A stretch of 64,000 nt of DNA, from contig CAVVQV010000008.1 of the NCBI GenBank assembly GCA_963750495.1, positions 248,001-312,000 on the forward strand, read 5' to 3'. Made by a program: the position numbers and the translations under genes. The DNA comes from JANLYC01 sp963750495. Lineage in GTDB: Bacteria > Actinomycetota > Actinomycetes > Propionibacteriales > Nocardioidaceae. The first letter of the stretch is position 1. Every line of letters begins with the position of its first letter. Below the pieces are notes generated by a model. The model saw only the letters and a list, made by a program, of their open reading frames with translations, was not told the origin of the DNA and made no database searches. This document shows, in pieces, positions 43,804-53,337 of this stretch.

Positions 43804-45257
43804 CGGGTGACCTCCACCAGAGACATTGCTTCACGGGTAGCGGCGGCGTTCGAGGCGTGGACGATGGCTCCTGCTTCGACCAGCCGGGCGGCCTGTCCGT
43901 CGACTCCCTGCGGGTCGTCTCGGGTGCCTACGAGGGACACGACGACCGGTGTGGGTGCGCCGTCGATGGCGGCGGCCAGGTCGGTGCCCGGATCGGGGTG
44001 GGCACCGTGACCGAGCACGACGTCGAGCAGCACGACGGCACAGTCAGGGTCCGCGAGCTCGCGACGGAGTCGCTCCAGACGCAGGCTCGGGTCGATCATC
44101 GGGTGGGGTCGCCCGGCCGTCAGCCGGTCGTCACCGAAGTCGATGAACGTGTGGCCGGCGCTCGTCAGCGCGGCATCGAGGGCGGGTTGGCCGGCGAGCG
44201 GGATGTTGGACGCCACCGGGTCGAGCGCGGCCGCGGCCAGGATCATCGCCTCGTCGCAGAGCGTGCCGCCGACGAACAGCCCGCGCAGGTAGCCCGCGCG
44301 GGGCGGCGGGGGCTCGCCTCCCCACCTGCCAGGTGTCTGCCAGCTGGCGCCGGCCGCTTCCGCCACCCGGCGTGCGGTCTCCGTCAGGTCGGGTTGGCCG
44401 ACCCCCAGGTAACCGATGACGACCGGTGTGTCGAGCGTCTGAGCGTGGCTGGTCACCCGCTGTGCGACCTCGTCGGCCGGAGGCTTGGAGATCACGACGA
44501 TGGTCTCGACGTCCGGGTCGGCGTCGAGGCGGTCGAGCGCCGCCATCGTCGACCGGCCGCCCACCTCGGCCGACAGGTCGCGACCACCGACGCCCAGGCA
44601 GTGGGTCACCCCGAGCCCGACTCCGTCGAGCAGCGACATGAGCTGTTGCGCTCCGGTCCCCGAGGCCGCCACGATGCCGATCGGTCCAGGCCGCACGACG
44701 TTGGCGAACCCGAGCCCGACGCCGCCCACCACCGCCGTACCGCAGTCCGGTCCCAGCACGAGCAGCCCCGACTCGTCGGCCCAGGACTTCAGCGCCACCT
44801 CGCTGGCGACCGAGACGTTGTCGCTGAAGATCATCACGTCGAGCCCCGCCGCGAGCGCATCGGCGGCATCGATGGCCGCTGTGCGACCCGGCGTGCTGAT
44901 CAGCGCGAACGACGCGTCAAGGCGTCGCGCGGCGGCCCCGATGGTCGCCGGAGGAGGGGTGCCCGGATCGAGTGCGCCCCCGGTCGCGGGTCGGCGGGTG
45001 AGTGCTTCGTCGAGCGCCGCACCGGCTGCCTCAGCGGCAGCAGGATCGTCGGTGTCGATCGCGATCACCATGTCGTTGGGGGAGGCGTCGGCGGGGACGT
45101 CGAAGCCCAGCTGCCGCAACAGGGCCAAGTTGAGCTCGGTCGCCATTGCCACCTGGACAGTCGCGACGTCAGGTCGGTCGCTGAGCTCACGGCTGATCAG
45201 CATGAGACTGACGGAGTCCTGGTAGGCGCCTCGGCGTACCTGAACCGTGCGGGTCAT
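43800..45257 (-). CDS. allF: FdrA/AllF family acyl-CoA synthetase-like subunit
   Basis: A 485-residue protein with the succinyl-CoA-ligase-like fold of FdrA. Visible are the N-terminal VQVRRGAYQDSVSLMLISRELSDRPDV and VMIFSDNVSVASEVALKSWADESGLLVLGPDCGTA. The phosphate-loop-like GIVAASGTGAQQLMSLLDGVGLGVTHCLGVGGRDLS follows, then VISKPPADEVA, FVGGTLCDEAM and GAHPDPGTDL. In E. coli AllF is needed with AllG and AllH for the oxamate/oxalurate reaction. The start overlaps allH by four bases. Confidence 0.92.
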   Translation of the reverse strand: MTRTVQVRRGAYQDSVSLMLISRELSDRPDVATVQVAMATELNLALLRQLGFDVPADASPNDMVIAIDTDDPAAAEAAGAALDEALTRRPATGGALDPGTPPPATIGAAARRLDASFALISTPGRTAAIDAADALAAGLDVMIFSDNVSVASEVALKSWADESGLLVLGPDCGTAVVGGVGLGFANVVRPGPIGIVAASGTGAQQLMSLLDGVGLGVTHCLGVGGRDLSAEVGGRSTMAALDRLDADPDVETIVVISKPPADEVAQRVTSHAQTLDTPVVIGYLGVGQPDLTETARRVAEAAGASWQTPGRWGGEPPPPRAGYLRGLFVGGTLCDEAMILAAAALDPVASNIPLAGQPALDAALTSAGHTFIDFGDDRLTAGRPHPMIDPSLRLERLRRELADPDCAVVLLDVVLGHGAHPDPGTDLAAAIDGAPTPVVVSLVGTRDDPQGVDGQAARLVEAGAIVHASNAAATREAMSLVEVTR

Positions 45258-45967
45258 GCGGCCTCCTGCTGGTTCATGGTCGGCGCGACGAGCGACAGGC
45301 CCTCGAGCAACCCGGCTCCGGACGACGACCCGATCTGCAGCAACGCCGCCCTCGTGGACGCGGCAGCGCCGCTGCAGTGGGCTACCGCGGCGAGGTGGTC
45401 AGCGAGCTCGTCGATGCACCAACCCTCGCACGCGGCCCTGATCAGGGACGCGGAGGTGGCTGTGGTCGCCGACTCGAGGGCGGTGGCGACGATGGACTGG
45501 CGCAGCGTGAGTAGGGCGGGGTGGTCCACTGCGTGCAACAGGACCAGCGCGCCGCAGAGCACGTCGTCCCCGTACGGCGTCAGCCCGGGGCCGCGACCGA
45601 GGAGCCGACGCCATTGCTCCACCAGTCGCCGTACGCCGGCAGGCTCGACGCGCGCGGCGAGCGAGCGGTGGCGGGGCCGAGACGGCCGCCACCAGCGCGC
45701 CACCGTGTAGACGTCGTCGCCCCAGGCCAAGACGCCGTCTCCGACCGAGAGCGAGGACGAGGTGCTGGGTGATGAGGCAACGGCACATCCGTAGGGGAGA
45801 CGAACAGCACCGGGAAACATGACGCCGAGAACGACACGGTTTTGCTCATCTGCGAGCTGCAGGGCCAGCCGGGAGCGGTGGGCGACCCTGAGCAGACGGT
45901 GGGGACCGTCGAGCAGGGGCGCGACCAGCACGCTTGCCGCCATCGGTCGCACCCGGGCCGTGGTCAC
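45254..45967 (-). CDS. allH: DUF2877 protein, AllH-like subunit
   Basis: A 237-residue protein of the DUF2877 (YlbF) family, recognised by GRGPGLTPYGDDVLCGALVLLHAV and the C-terminal GSSSGAGLLEGLSLVA. It would be the third subunit of the oxamate carbamoyltransferase complex. The GTG at 45967 has an excellent ribosome binding site (GGAGG, seven bases upstream on the minus strand), which decides it over the longer open frame. It is the first gene of a leftward operon that shares a 139-base promoter region with pucR. Confidence 0.88.
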   Translation of the reverse strand: MTTARVRPMAASVLVAPLLDGPHRLLRVAHRSRLALQLADEQNRVVLGVMFPGAVRLPYGCAVASSPSTSSSLSVGDGVLAWGDDVYTVARWWRPSRPRHRSLAARVEPAGVRRLVEQWRRLLGRGPGLTPYGDDVLCGALVLLHAVDHPALLTLRQSIVATALESATTATSASLIRAACEGWCIDELADHLAAVAHCSGAAASTRAALLQIGSSSGAGLLEGLSLVAPTMNQQEAA

Positions 45968-46033
45968 GCTCAAACCTCCCTGGCCTCTCGCGGTCGCGCC
46001 GTGCGGAGGCACCTCTCGCAGAGCGGGGGCCTT

Positions 46034-46053
46034 GCGACGCGACGCGACGCGAC
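46034..46053. repeat. four tandem GCGAC pentamers in the allH-pucR promoter region
   Basis: GCGAC is repeated four times without gaps at 46034-46053, and the same pentamer recurs in the inverted repeat at 46075-46088. Its position between divergent genes suggests a spacing or binding element, but it could be neutral slippage. Confidence 0.6.
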
Positions 46054-46074
46054 GAAGTCGTCCAGACACTAGGT

Positions 46075-46088
46075 GCGACGCTAGTCGC
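46075..46088. promoter_or_regulatory. inverted repeat GCGAC-4-GTCGC between allH and pucR
   Basis: GCGAC (46075-46079), GCTA, GTCGC (46084-46088). It lies just upstream of the pucR -10 box and is a possible operator. Confidence 0.4.
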
Positions 46089-46093
46089 TGCGC

Positions 46094-46121
46094 TACGGTC
46101 CCTCGCATGGGCAAAGTTGCC
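46094..46121 (+). promoter_or_regulatory. pucR -10 box and palindromic operator over the start codon region
   Basis: TACGGT (46094-46099) ends seven bases before the pucR ATG, so the mRNA is probably leaderless. GGCAA-AG-TTGCC (46110-46121) follows immediately and would cover the start of transcription. Its eleven-base core GGCAAAGTTGC recurs upstream of the permease gene. This fits autoregulation by PucR. Confidence 0.5.
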
Positions 46122-47789
46122 AACGATCCTCGGATATTGCACGGTGAGTTGTCAGAGCCTGGCGGCCTGTCGGTGGCCGACCTGCTGTCGCTGCCCGCCT
46201 TCGCGGGTGCACGGGTGGTCGCTGGGCACGCCGGCGTCGATCGGATCGTGACCTGCGCCAACGTGATGGAAGTCCCCGACATCGAGCCCTGGGTCAAGCC
46301 GGACCAGCTGCTGATCACCACCGGCTACCCCCTCCGCGACTTCCCCCAGGGACTGGCCTCCCTGGTGTCGACGCTCCACCGGGCCGGCGTGGCGGCCCTC
46401 GCCGTCAAGCTGAGGCGCTACCTGCGCGAGCTGCCCGACGACATGCTGGCCGAAGCCGATCGGCTCGGCTTCCCGGTGCTGCTCATCGATGACGGGGTCG
46501 CCTTCGACGGCCTGATCAACACGGTGCTGAGCGACGCTCTCGCTCGCCAGTCACCGATGCAGGACCGCAGCGAAGAGGTCCACCGCACGCTGGTCTCGGT
46601 CATCCTCGACGGAGGCGGCCTCGACGAGCTGGTCGGCACGTTGGGTGGGTTGCTCGCCGGACAGACGTTCGTCACCACGACCGACGGTCGGGTGCTTGCT
46701 GCTCATGGCGTCGAAGAAGGCCAGGACCTGGATCTTCCAGACCTGTTCTCGTTGTCCGGCCGCTTCCGTTCCGAGCGGTTCGCTCCCGGCACGCATCGCA
46801 GCGGCTCGGTCGCCCTCACGGTCGTTGCGGTGCTGGCCGGCAAGACCGACCACGGCCGGCTCGTCCATGTCCGACGGAGGGGAAACATCCCGCTCGCCGA
46901 CCGGGCGGTCCTCGAGCGCGCGGCCACGGTCTTCGCACTGGCGATCACGAAGTCGATCGCCGTGCAAGCAGTCGAGGCCAAGTATCGCGGCGACTTCGTC
47001 CGGGAGGTCCTGGTCGGCAGGGCCGGCGCACCGGCCGAAGTGCTCGAACACTTCCAGTCCCTCGGCTGGGACGTGGCGCGGCCACTCGTCGTCGTGGTCG
47101 CCGCTCTCGACCCGGTCCAGGAACAAGCGGCGTCCGACCACGACGGCACCTTGCGTGGGCGCACGGCGCAGGACCGGTTCGCCAACGCCTGGATCCAGGT
47201 GGTCGGTCGCCACGACCGGACGGCACCGGCCGTGGGCTTCGCCCAGGAGGTCGTGGCCCTGGTCGGCGTACCGGACGGTCATCGGCCGCGCGAGGTCGTC
47301 GACGCCCTCATCCAGGCTGTCCGCGGAGACGGCGGCGGCGGTCGTCGCTCCTTCGGCACCGGCGTGAGCCGGCTCATCACCGACCCGGCGGGAATCCCGA
47401 GTGGCTATGAACAGGCGCGGCGCTCGGTTCATGTGGGGCGGCAGCTGCAGGGAAGCTCGGCGGTCGCCCATTTCGACGACCTCGGAGCGTTCCGGCTGCT
47501 GAGCCTCATCGAGGACGTCAGCGAGCTCCGCACCTTCGTGCACGAGGTGCTCGGGGAGCTCGCGCACGAGTCCAAGCCCGAGGCCGCCGACATGCGGGCC
47601 ACCCTGCGCGTGCTGCTCGACACGAACTTCAACGTGGCCGAGACCTCGCGTCGGCTGCACTTCCACTACAACACGCTGCGCTACCGGATCACCAAGCTCG
47701 AGCGCATCGTCGGCCCGTTCACGCAGGACCCCGACCTGCAGCTCGACCTCTCGCTGGCGCTGCGCGTCATGCAGATGCGCGGGCTCTGA
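46107..47789 (+). CDS. pucR: PucR family transcriptional regulator
   Basis: A 560-residue regulator with the N-terminal PucR domain (LSVADLLSLPAFAGARVVAGHAGVDRIVTCANVMEVPDIEPWVKPDQLLITTGY, about 20-75) and a GGDEF-like/CdaR central part. The C-terminal helix-turn-helix is LRVLLDTNFNVAETSRRLHFHYNTLRYRITKLERIVG. In Bacillus, PucR senses allantoin-type compounds and controls purine catabolism; other family members control diverse catabolic genes. It lies between allHFG and the permease/hydroxylase genes, which it probably controls. The ATG at 46107 is chosen for the -10 box before it; the open frame further upstream is not supported. Confidence 0.93.
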   Translation: MGKVANDPRILHGELSEPGGLSVADLLSLPAFAGARVVAGHAGVDRIVTCANVMEVPDIEPWVKPDQLLITTGYPLRDFPQGLASLVSTLHRAGVAALAVKLRRYLRELPDDMLAEADRLGFPVLLIDDGVAFDGLINTVLSDALARQSPMQDRSEEVHRTLVSVILDGGGLDELVGTLGGLLAGQTFVTTTDGRVLAAHGVEEGQDLDLPDLFSLSGRFRSERFAPGTHRSGSVALTVVAVLAGKTDHGRLVHVRRRGNIPLADRAVLERAATVFALAITKSIAVQAVEAKYRGDFVREVLVGRAGAPAEVLEHFQSLGWDVARPLVVVVAALDPVQEQAASDHDGTLRGRTAQDRFANAWIQVVGRHDRTAPAVGFAQEVVALVGVPDGHRPREVVDALIQAVRGDGGGGRRSFGTGVSRLITDPAGIPSGYEQARRSVHVGRQLQGSSAVAHFDDLGAFRLLSLIEDVSELRTFVHEVLGELAHESKPEAADMRATLRVLLDTNFNVAETSRRLHFHYNTLRYRITKLERIVGPFTQDPDLQLDLSLALRVMQMRGL

Positions 47790-47862
47790 CCCGCCAGACC
47801 GCCCGCCCACGCAGTTCCGGATCGGACGATCCGGTACACCTCGCCCGGAGCCCGTCAGGATG

Positions 47863-47897
47863 TGCCAACGACCGCTTGCGTCGTTTGGCAAAGTTGC
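47863..47897. promoter_or_regulatory. candidate PucR operator upstream of the permease gene
   Basis: TGCCAACGAC (47863-47872) and GTCGTTTGGCA (47880-47890) form an inverted repeat with one bulged base. It is followed by GGCAAAGTTGC (47887-47897), identical to the core at the pucR start; GCCAACGA is also shared by both sites. A TTGCGG at 47894-47899 and TAACGG at 47917-47922 with 17 bases between could be the promoter, overlapped by the site. Confidence 0.5.
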
Positions 47898-47993
47898 GGA
47901 CTGCGCGTCGGGTCCGTAACGGCCTTGGATTCGGGCATGGTGGTCATGTGGCCGCACATGGCACCGCCACCATCTCTGACTGAGGGAGCGATC

Positions 47994-49487
47994 ATGGCGC
48001 TGGGCTTGGGTTGGAAGGTCGTGTACGACGGCAAGACGCCGCCACCGGGTGCGGCGGTCGCACCCGATGAACGGTTGTCCTGGGACCGGACGATAGGCCT
48101 CGGGGCCCAACATGTGGTGGCGATGTTCGGCGCCACGTTCGTCTTCCCCGTAATCATGGGCCTGAGCCCGCAGCTGGCCATCATGATGAGCGGCATCGCC
48201 ACGATCTGCTTCCTGCTGATCGTCAAGGGCCAGGTGCCCAGCTATCTCGGCACTAGTGCGTCGTTCGTCGGCGGCGCCACGGCGATCTATGCGCAAGGCG
48301 GCGGGCCAGACGACGTCACGGGGGCGATTCTCGTCGCCGGTGCGGTGCTGGCAGTGGTCGGTGTGCTCATCCACTTCCTGGGGTCGCACGTCCTTCACGC
48401 CGTACTGCCGCCGGTGGTGACGGGTGCGGTCGTCATGCTGATCGGGTTCAACCTTGCCCCGGTGGTGGCCAACATCTACTGGCCGCAGGACCAGTGGGTA
48501 GCCCTGCTGACGATGACCTTCGTCATCCTGGTCGCCGTGGGGGCTCGCGGCTTCATCGGGCGGATCGCCATCTTCCTCGGCCTCGTCTTCGGATATGTCC
48601 TGTCGTGGATCTTCGACGGTGTCTTCGGCCAGATCACCGCGCTGGACGCTGCTTCGGGGAAGATCACCACCCATGACCGCATCAACTGGGACAACGTCAA
48701 AGCCGTCGACTGGTTCGGCTTCCCGCCGCACACCCCGGACAACCTGGTTGGCAACCAGACGCCACTGGGGAATCTCGCCGCGGTCGGCTGGCACGGCCCG
48801 AACATCTCGATCACGTTCGTACTGCTCGTGCTGCCCGCGGTGATCGCACTCATCGCGGAGAACACCGGGCACGTCAAGGCGGTCGCCGAGATGACCAAGC
48901 GCGACCTCGACCCCGTGATGGGCCGGGCCATCGCAGCCGACGGCGTCGGGACCGTCATCGCCTCCTCCGTGGGTGGTTCGCCCACGACCACGTACGCCGA
49001 GAACATCGGCGTCATGGCGGCGACCAGGGTCTACTCGACAGCGGCCTACTTCGTGGCCGCCGGTGTCGCGATCTTCTTCGGGTTCTCGCCGAAGTTCGGT
49101 GCGCTGGTCTCCGCCACGCCCGGCGGCGTACTCGGCGGTATCACGGTCATCCTGTACGGCATGATCGGCCTGCTCGGCGCCAAGATCTGGAAAGAGAACA
49201 ACGTCGACTTCGCCAACCCGGTCAACCTCGTTCCGGTGGCTGCCGGCATCGTCATCGCGATCGGCGACACGTCGTTGGAGATCAGTGATGACTTCGTGCT
49301 CTCCGGGATCGCGCTCGGCACGATCGTCACGTTGGTCGGCTACCACCTCGCGCGGTTCGTCGCTCCGGCTAACCTCAAGGACGACGGGACCATCATCGCT
49401 GTCGGCCAGTCCGGAGCCCACCGGCTCGACGACTTGCCGCCGAGTGGTGACGAGCCCGATGGCACGGGGTCCCACAAGGCTCCGTAG
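47994..49487 (+). CDS. NCS2 family nucleobase permease (uracil/xanthine type)
   Basis: A 497-residue membrane protein of the nucleobase/cation symporter-2 family with about 12-14 hydrophobic segments. Diagnostic parts are LGAQHVVAMFGATFVFPVIMGLSP, the TM8 glutamate in ALIAENTGHVKAVAEMT and the TM10 signature SPTTTYAENIGVMAATRVYS. The UraA-like subgroup carries uracil, but related members carry xanthine or uric acid, so the substrate is open. The ATG at 47994 has GAGGGA upstream; the longer frame from 47862 would run through the promoter. It starts the rightward operon that leads into the molybdenum hydroxylase genes. Confidence 0.92.
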   Translation: MALGLGWKVVYDGKTPPPGAAVAPDERLSWDRTIGLGAQHVVAMFGATFVFPVIMGLSPQLAIMMSGIATICFLLIVKGQVPSYLGTSASFVGGATAIYAQGGGPDDVTGAILVAGAVLAVVGVLIHFLGSHVLHAVLPPVVTGAVVMLIGFNLAPVVANIYWPQDQWVALLTMTFVILVAVGARGFIGRIAIFLGLVFGYVLSWIFDGVFGQITALDAASGKITTHDRINWDNVKAVDWFGFPPHTPDNLVGNQTPLGNLAAVGWHGPNISITFVLLVLPAVIALIAENTGHVKAVAEMTKRDLDPVMGRAIAADGVGTVIASSVGGSPTTTYAENIGVMAATRVYSTAAYFVAAGVAIFFGFSPKFGALVSATPGGVLGGITVILYGMIGLLGAKIWKENNVDFANPVNLVPVAAGIVIAIGDTSLEISDDFVLSGIALGTIVTLVGYHLARFVAPANLKDDGTIIAVGQSGAHRLDDLPPSGDEPDGTGSHKAP

Positions 49488-49523
49488 CCCGACGCCCGAC
49501 CCCAGCTGGGAGGTTCTCCACGC

Positions 49524-50400
49524 GTGAAGCCGGCGCCGTTCGTCTACCACCGAGCGGCCAGCCTCGACGACGCTGTCGACATGCTGGCCGCCACCGGGGG
49601 AAAGGTGCTGGCGGGCGGGCAGAGCCTGGTGCCGGTGATGTCGATGCGCCTCGCGTCGCCGAGCGCCCTTGTCGACCTCAACCATGTCCCGGGGCTCGAC
49701 ACGATCGAGGTCGCCGGCGGCGGCGTCCGCATCGGGCCGCTGGTGCGGCACGCCGCGCTGGAGCATGACGGAGCGGCTGCTGTCGCCAACCCGTTGCTGC
49801 AGCGCACGCTGCGCCACGTCGCGCACCCCACGATCCGCAACCGCGGTACGACGCTCGGCAGCCTGGTGCACGCCGACCCCGCCGCGGAGATGCCCGCCGT
49901 GTTGAGGCTGCTCGGCGGACACGTCGACGTGCTGAGCCGGGACCGGGGGGCGCGTCGCATCGAGGCGGCCGACTTCTTCGTCGGACCTCTCGAGTCGTCG
50001 CTGGCCGACGACGAGGTCGCTGTCTCGGCGTTCTTCCCGAACCCACCCGGGGGGTCCGGGTCGGCCTGGGTCGAGCTCGCCCGGCGCCATGGCGACTACG
50101 CCATGGTCGGCGTCGGTGCGCGGGTGACCGTGGTCGACGGGATCGTGGCCGAGGCCTGGGTGGCGCTCATCAGCGTGGGACCGACGCCGGTGGTCGTCGA
50201 CGTCTCGGTCGCAGCCCGCGGATCGGCGCACGCGGACGTGACCTGGGACCGCGCCATCGACCTGGTCACCGCCGCGATCGACCCGGAGGGCGACATCCAC
50301 GCCAGCGCCGCCTACCGTGGCCACCTGGCCCGGGTGCTGACCGCCCGGGCACTCGCCGAGGCGACTGCAGACAGCATCGTGTCCGAGAGCGGGGGAGCTG

Positions 50401-50420
<20 letters not shown>
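49524..50420 (+). CDS. molybdenum hydroxylase FAD (medium) subunit, CoxM-like
   Basis: A 298-residue FAD subunit of the xanthine oxidase/CO dehydrogenase family. The FAD-binding motifs are AGGQSL (30-35) and TIRNRGTTLGSLVHADPAAE (103-122). It passes electrons from the iron-sulphur subunit to an acceptor. The GTG at 49524 is 36 bases after the permease stop, and the end overlaps the small subunit gene by 20 bases. The order medium-small-large is the CoxMSL order. Confidence 0.93.
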
Positions 50421-50942
<522 letters not shown>

Positions 50943-50946
<4 letters not shown>

Positions 50947-53321
50947 CGACCAAGCTGTTCGGCCAGCGCATTCCGCGCGTCGAAGACCCCCGGCTGCTGA
51001 GCGGTCGGGGCCGCTACCTCGATGATCTGGGCCACGACGCGCTGGCGGCCGCCTTCGTGCGCAGCCCGCATGCTCATGCGCGGATCGTCGACATCGACGT
51101 CAGCGCCGCCCTGGAGGTGGACGGGCTCGTCGCCATCTACACGTTCGACGACCTCGACGGCCGGACGCGCGAGCCACTCCCGCTGCTGATCCCACACCCG
51201 ACGCTCACCCACGGACGCACGCCGCACGCGCTGGCCAAGGACGAGGTCAACCACGTCGGTGAGGCCATCGTGATGGTGGTGGCCCGGGACCGTTATGTCG
51301 CCGAGGACGCCGTCGCACTCATCGAGGTGACGTACGACTTCCTGCCGGCCGTCGTCGGCGTCGCGGTCGCTCGCGACGGCGTCGACCTGGTCCACGAGGA
51401 CGTACCCGGCAACGTCGCGGCCACCATGGTCCAGGAAGTGGGTGATGCGGCGGCCACGATCGCGGCTGCAGCGCATCGGAGCACCCTGTCCCTGTCGATC
51501 GAGCGCAGCGCCTCGATGCCGATGGAGGGCAAAGGCGTGCTCGCCCGGTGGGATCCTGACGACGAGTCCCTCCTCGTCCACACATCGACCCAGACGTCCA
51601 CGAGCGTGCGGCAGGCCATCGCCGCCAAGCTCGGGCTGCCGGTCGACCGTGTCGAGGTGGTGACCCCTGACGTGGGCGGTGGCTTCGGTGTCAAGATCGT
51701 CCACCCGTGGCCCGAGGAGATCCTGGTGCCCTGGGCCGCCATCCGACTGGGCCGGGCCGTCAAGTGGACCGAGGACCGCCGGGAGCACTTCATCTCGTCG
51801 GCTCACGAGCGAGGCCAGCTCCACGAGGTCGAGTTCGGGTATGACGACGAAGGCCGCCTGCTCGGCCTGTCGGTGCGGTTCTGGCACGACAACGGTGCCT
51901 ACACGCCGTACGGGCTCATCGTCCCGATCATCACGTCGACGCAGCTGCTCGGCCCTTACCAACCCCGCGCCTACCGGGTCGAGTTCCAGAGCCTGTACAC
52001 CAACACGGTGATCGTGACGCCGTACCGGGGTGCCGGCCGGCCGCAGGGTTGCTTCGTGATGGAACGGGTCATGGACGCGATCGCGCGCGAGCTCCGCCTC
52101 GACCGCACCCTGGTCCGGGAACACAACTTCATCCAGCCGGACCAGATGCCCTACGACCACGGCCTCACGTTCCAGGACGGGCGCCCGCTCATCTACGACT
52201 CGGGCGACTTCCCGGCCTCGCTGGCCAAGCTCAAGGCACTGGTGGGCTGGGACGAGTTCCCGGCCTGGCAGCAACAGGCCCGGGCCGAGGGGCGACAGGT
52301 CGGCATCGGGCTGGCCTGTTACGTCGAGGGCACCGGCGTCGGACCCTACGAAGGCGGTCACCTCCGCATCGAGACCGACGGGACGGTTGTGGTGTCGACC
52401 GGTCTCACCACCCAAGGGCAGGGACATCAGACGATGCTCGCGCAGATCGTGGCCGACGAGCTCGGCGTGGCCATGGACAAGATCCGGGTGACCACAGGTG
52501 ACACCCGACGGTTCAAGTACGCCGTCGGGACTTTCGCGTCGCGGACCGCTGTGATGTCGGGCAGCGCGGTCGCCCTCACCGCACGCAAGGTCCGGGCCAA
52601 GGCGTTGCGGATCGCTGCGAACGCGCTCGAGGCGTCGGTCGACGATCTCGAGATCGTCGACGGTCACGTGCAGGTCAAGGGCAGCCCGGGCGCGCAGATC
52701 GACCTCGGCGCGGTCGCCGTGCTCTCCAACCCGCTGCGCTACGCCTTCGACGAGGCCTCGGCCCGGGCGACCCAGTTCGCTGCCCCCGCAGACCCCGACA
52801 AGCCCCCCGTCGACGACGATGACGAGCCCGGCCTCGAGGGAACCGACTACTACTCCCCGTCGCGGTCGACGTTCGCCAACGGCATGCACGCCGTCATCGT
52901 CGAGACCGATCCCGAGACGGCAGACATCAAGATCCTGCGGTACTGCGTCGTGCACGACTGCGGCACGATCATCAACCCGATGATCGTCGAGGGACAGGTG
53001 CACGGGGGAGTGGCGCAGGGCGTAGGCGGAGCGCTCTACGAGCGGATGGAGTACGACCGTTCCGGTCAGTTGCTCAACGCGTCGTACATGGACTTCCTCA
53101 TGCCCTACGCCAGCGAGGTCCCGACCATCGAGATCGACCACCTCGAGACCCCGTCCCCGCTCAACCCGCTGGGCGTCAAGGGCGCCGGCGAAGCCGGGGT
53201 GATCCCGGGCTCGGCCGCCATCGCGGCTGCGATCGAGGACGCCGAGGGCCTCGTGATCCAGGCCATGCCGATCTCGCCGAGCGAGCTGTTCACGCTGCGG
53301 GCCGAGTCCGCTGACGGGTGA
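50943..53321 (+). CDS. molybdenum hydroxylase large subunit, form II CoxL-like
   Basis: The 792-residue molybdopterin subunit starts VTTKLFGQRIPRVEDPRLLSGRGRYLDDL. The active-site loop reads PYRGAGR (from base 52020, Tyr about residue 361), the form II signature, not the AYxCSFR of true aerobic CO dehydrogenase. The catalytic Glu is in GVKGAGEAGVIPGSAA near the end. Other Moco contacts include VTPDVGGGFGVKIVHPWPEE. The enzyme should therefore hydroxylate an organic substrate such as a heterocycle; given the neighbours, a nucleobase or ureide is plausible, not CO. Confidence 0.93.
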
Positions 53322-53337
53322 CGGCGGAGGTCGACGG

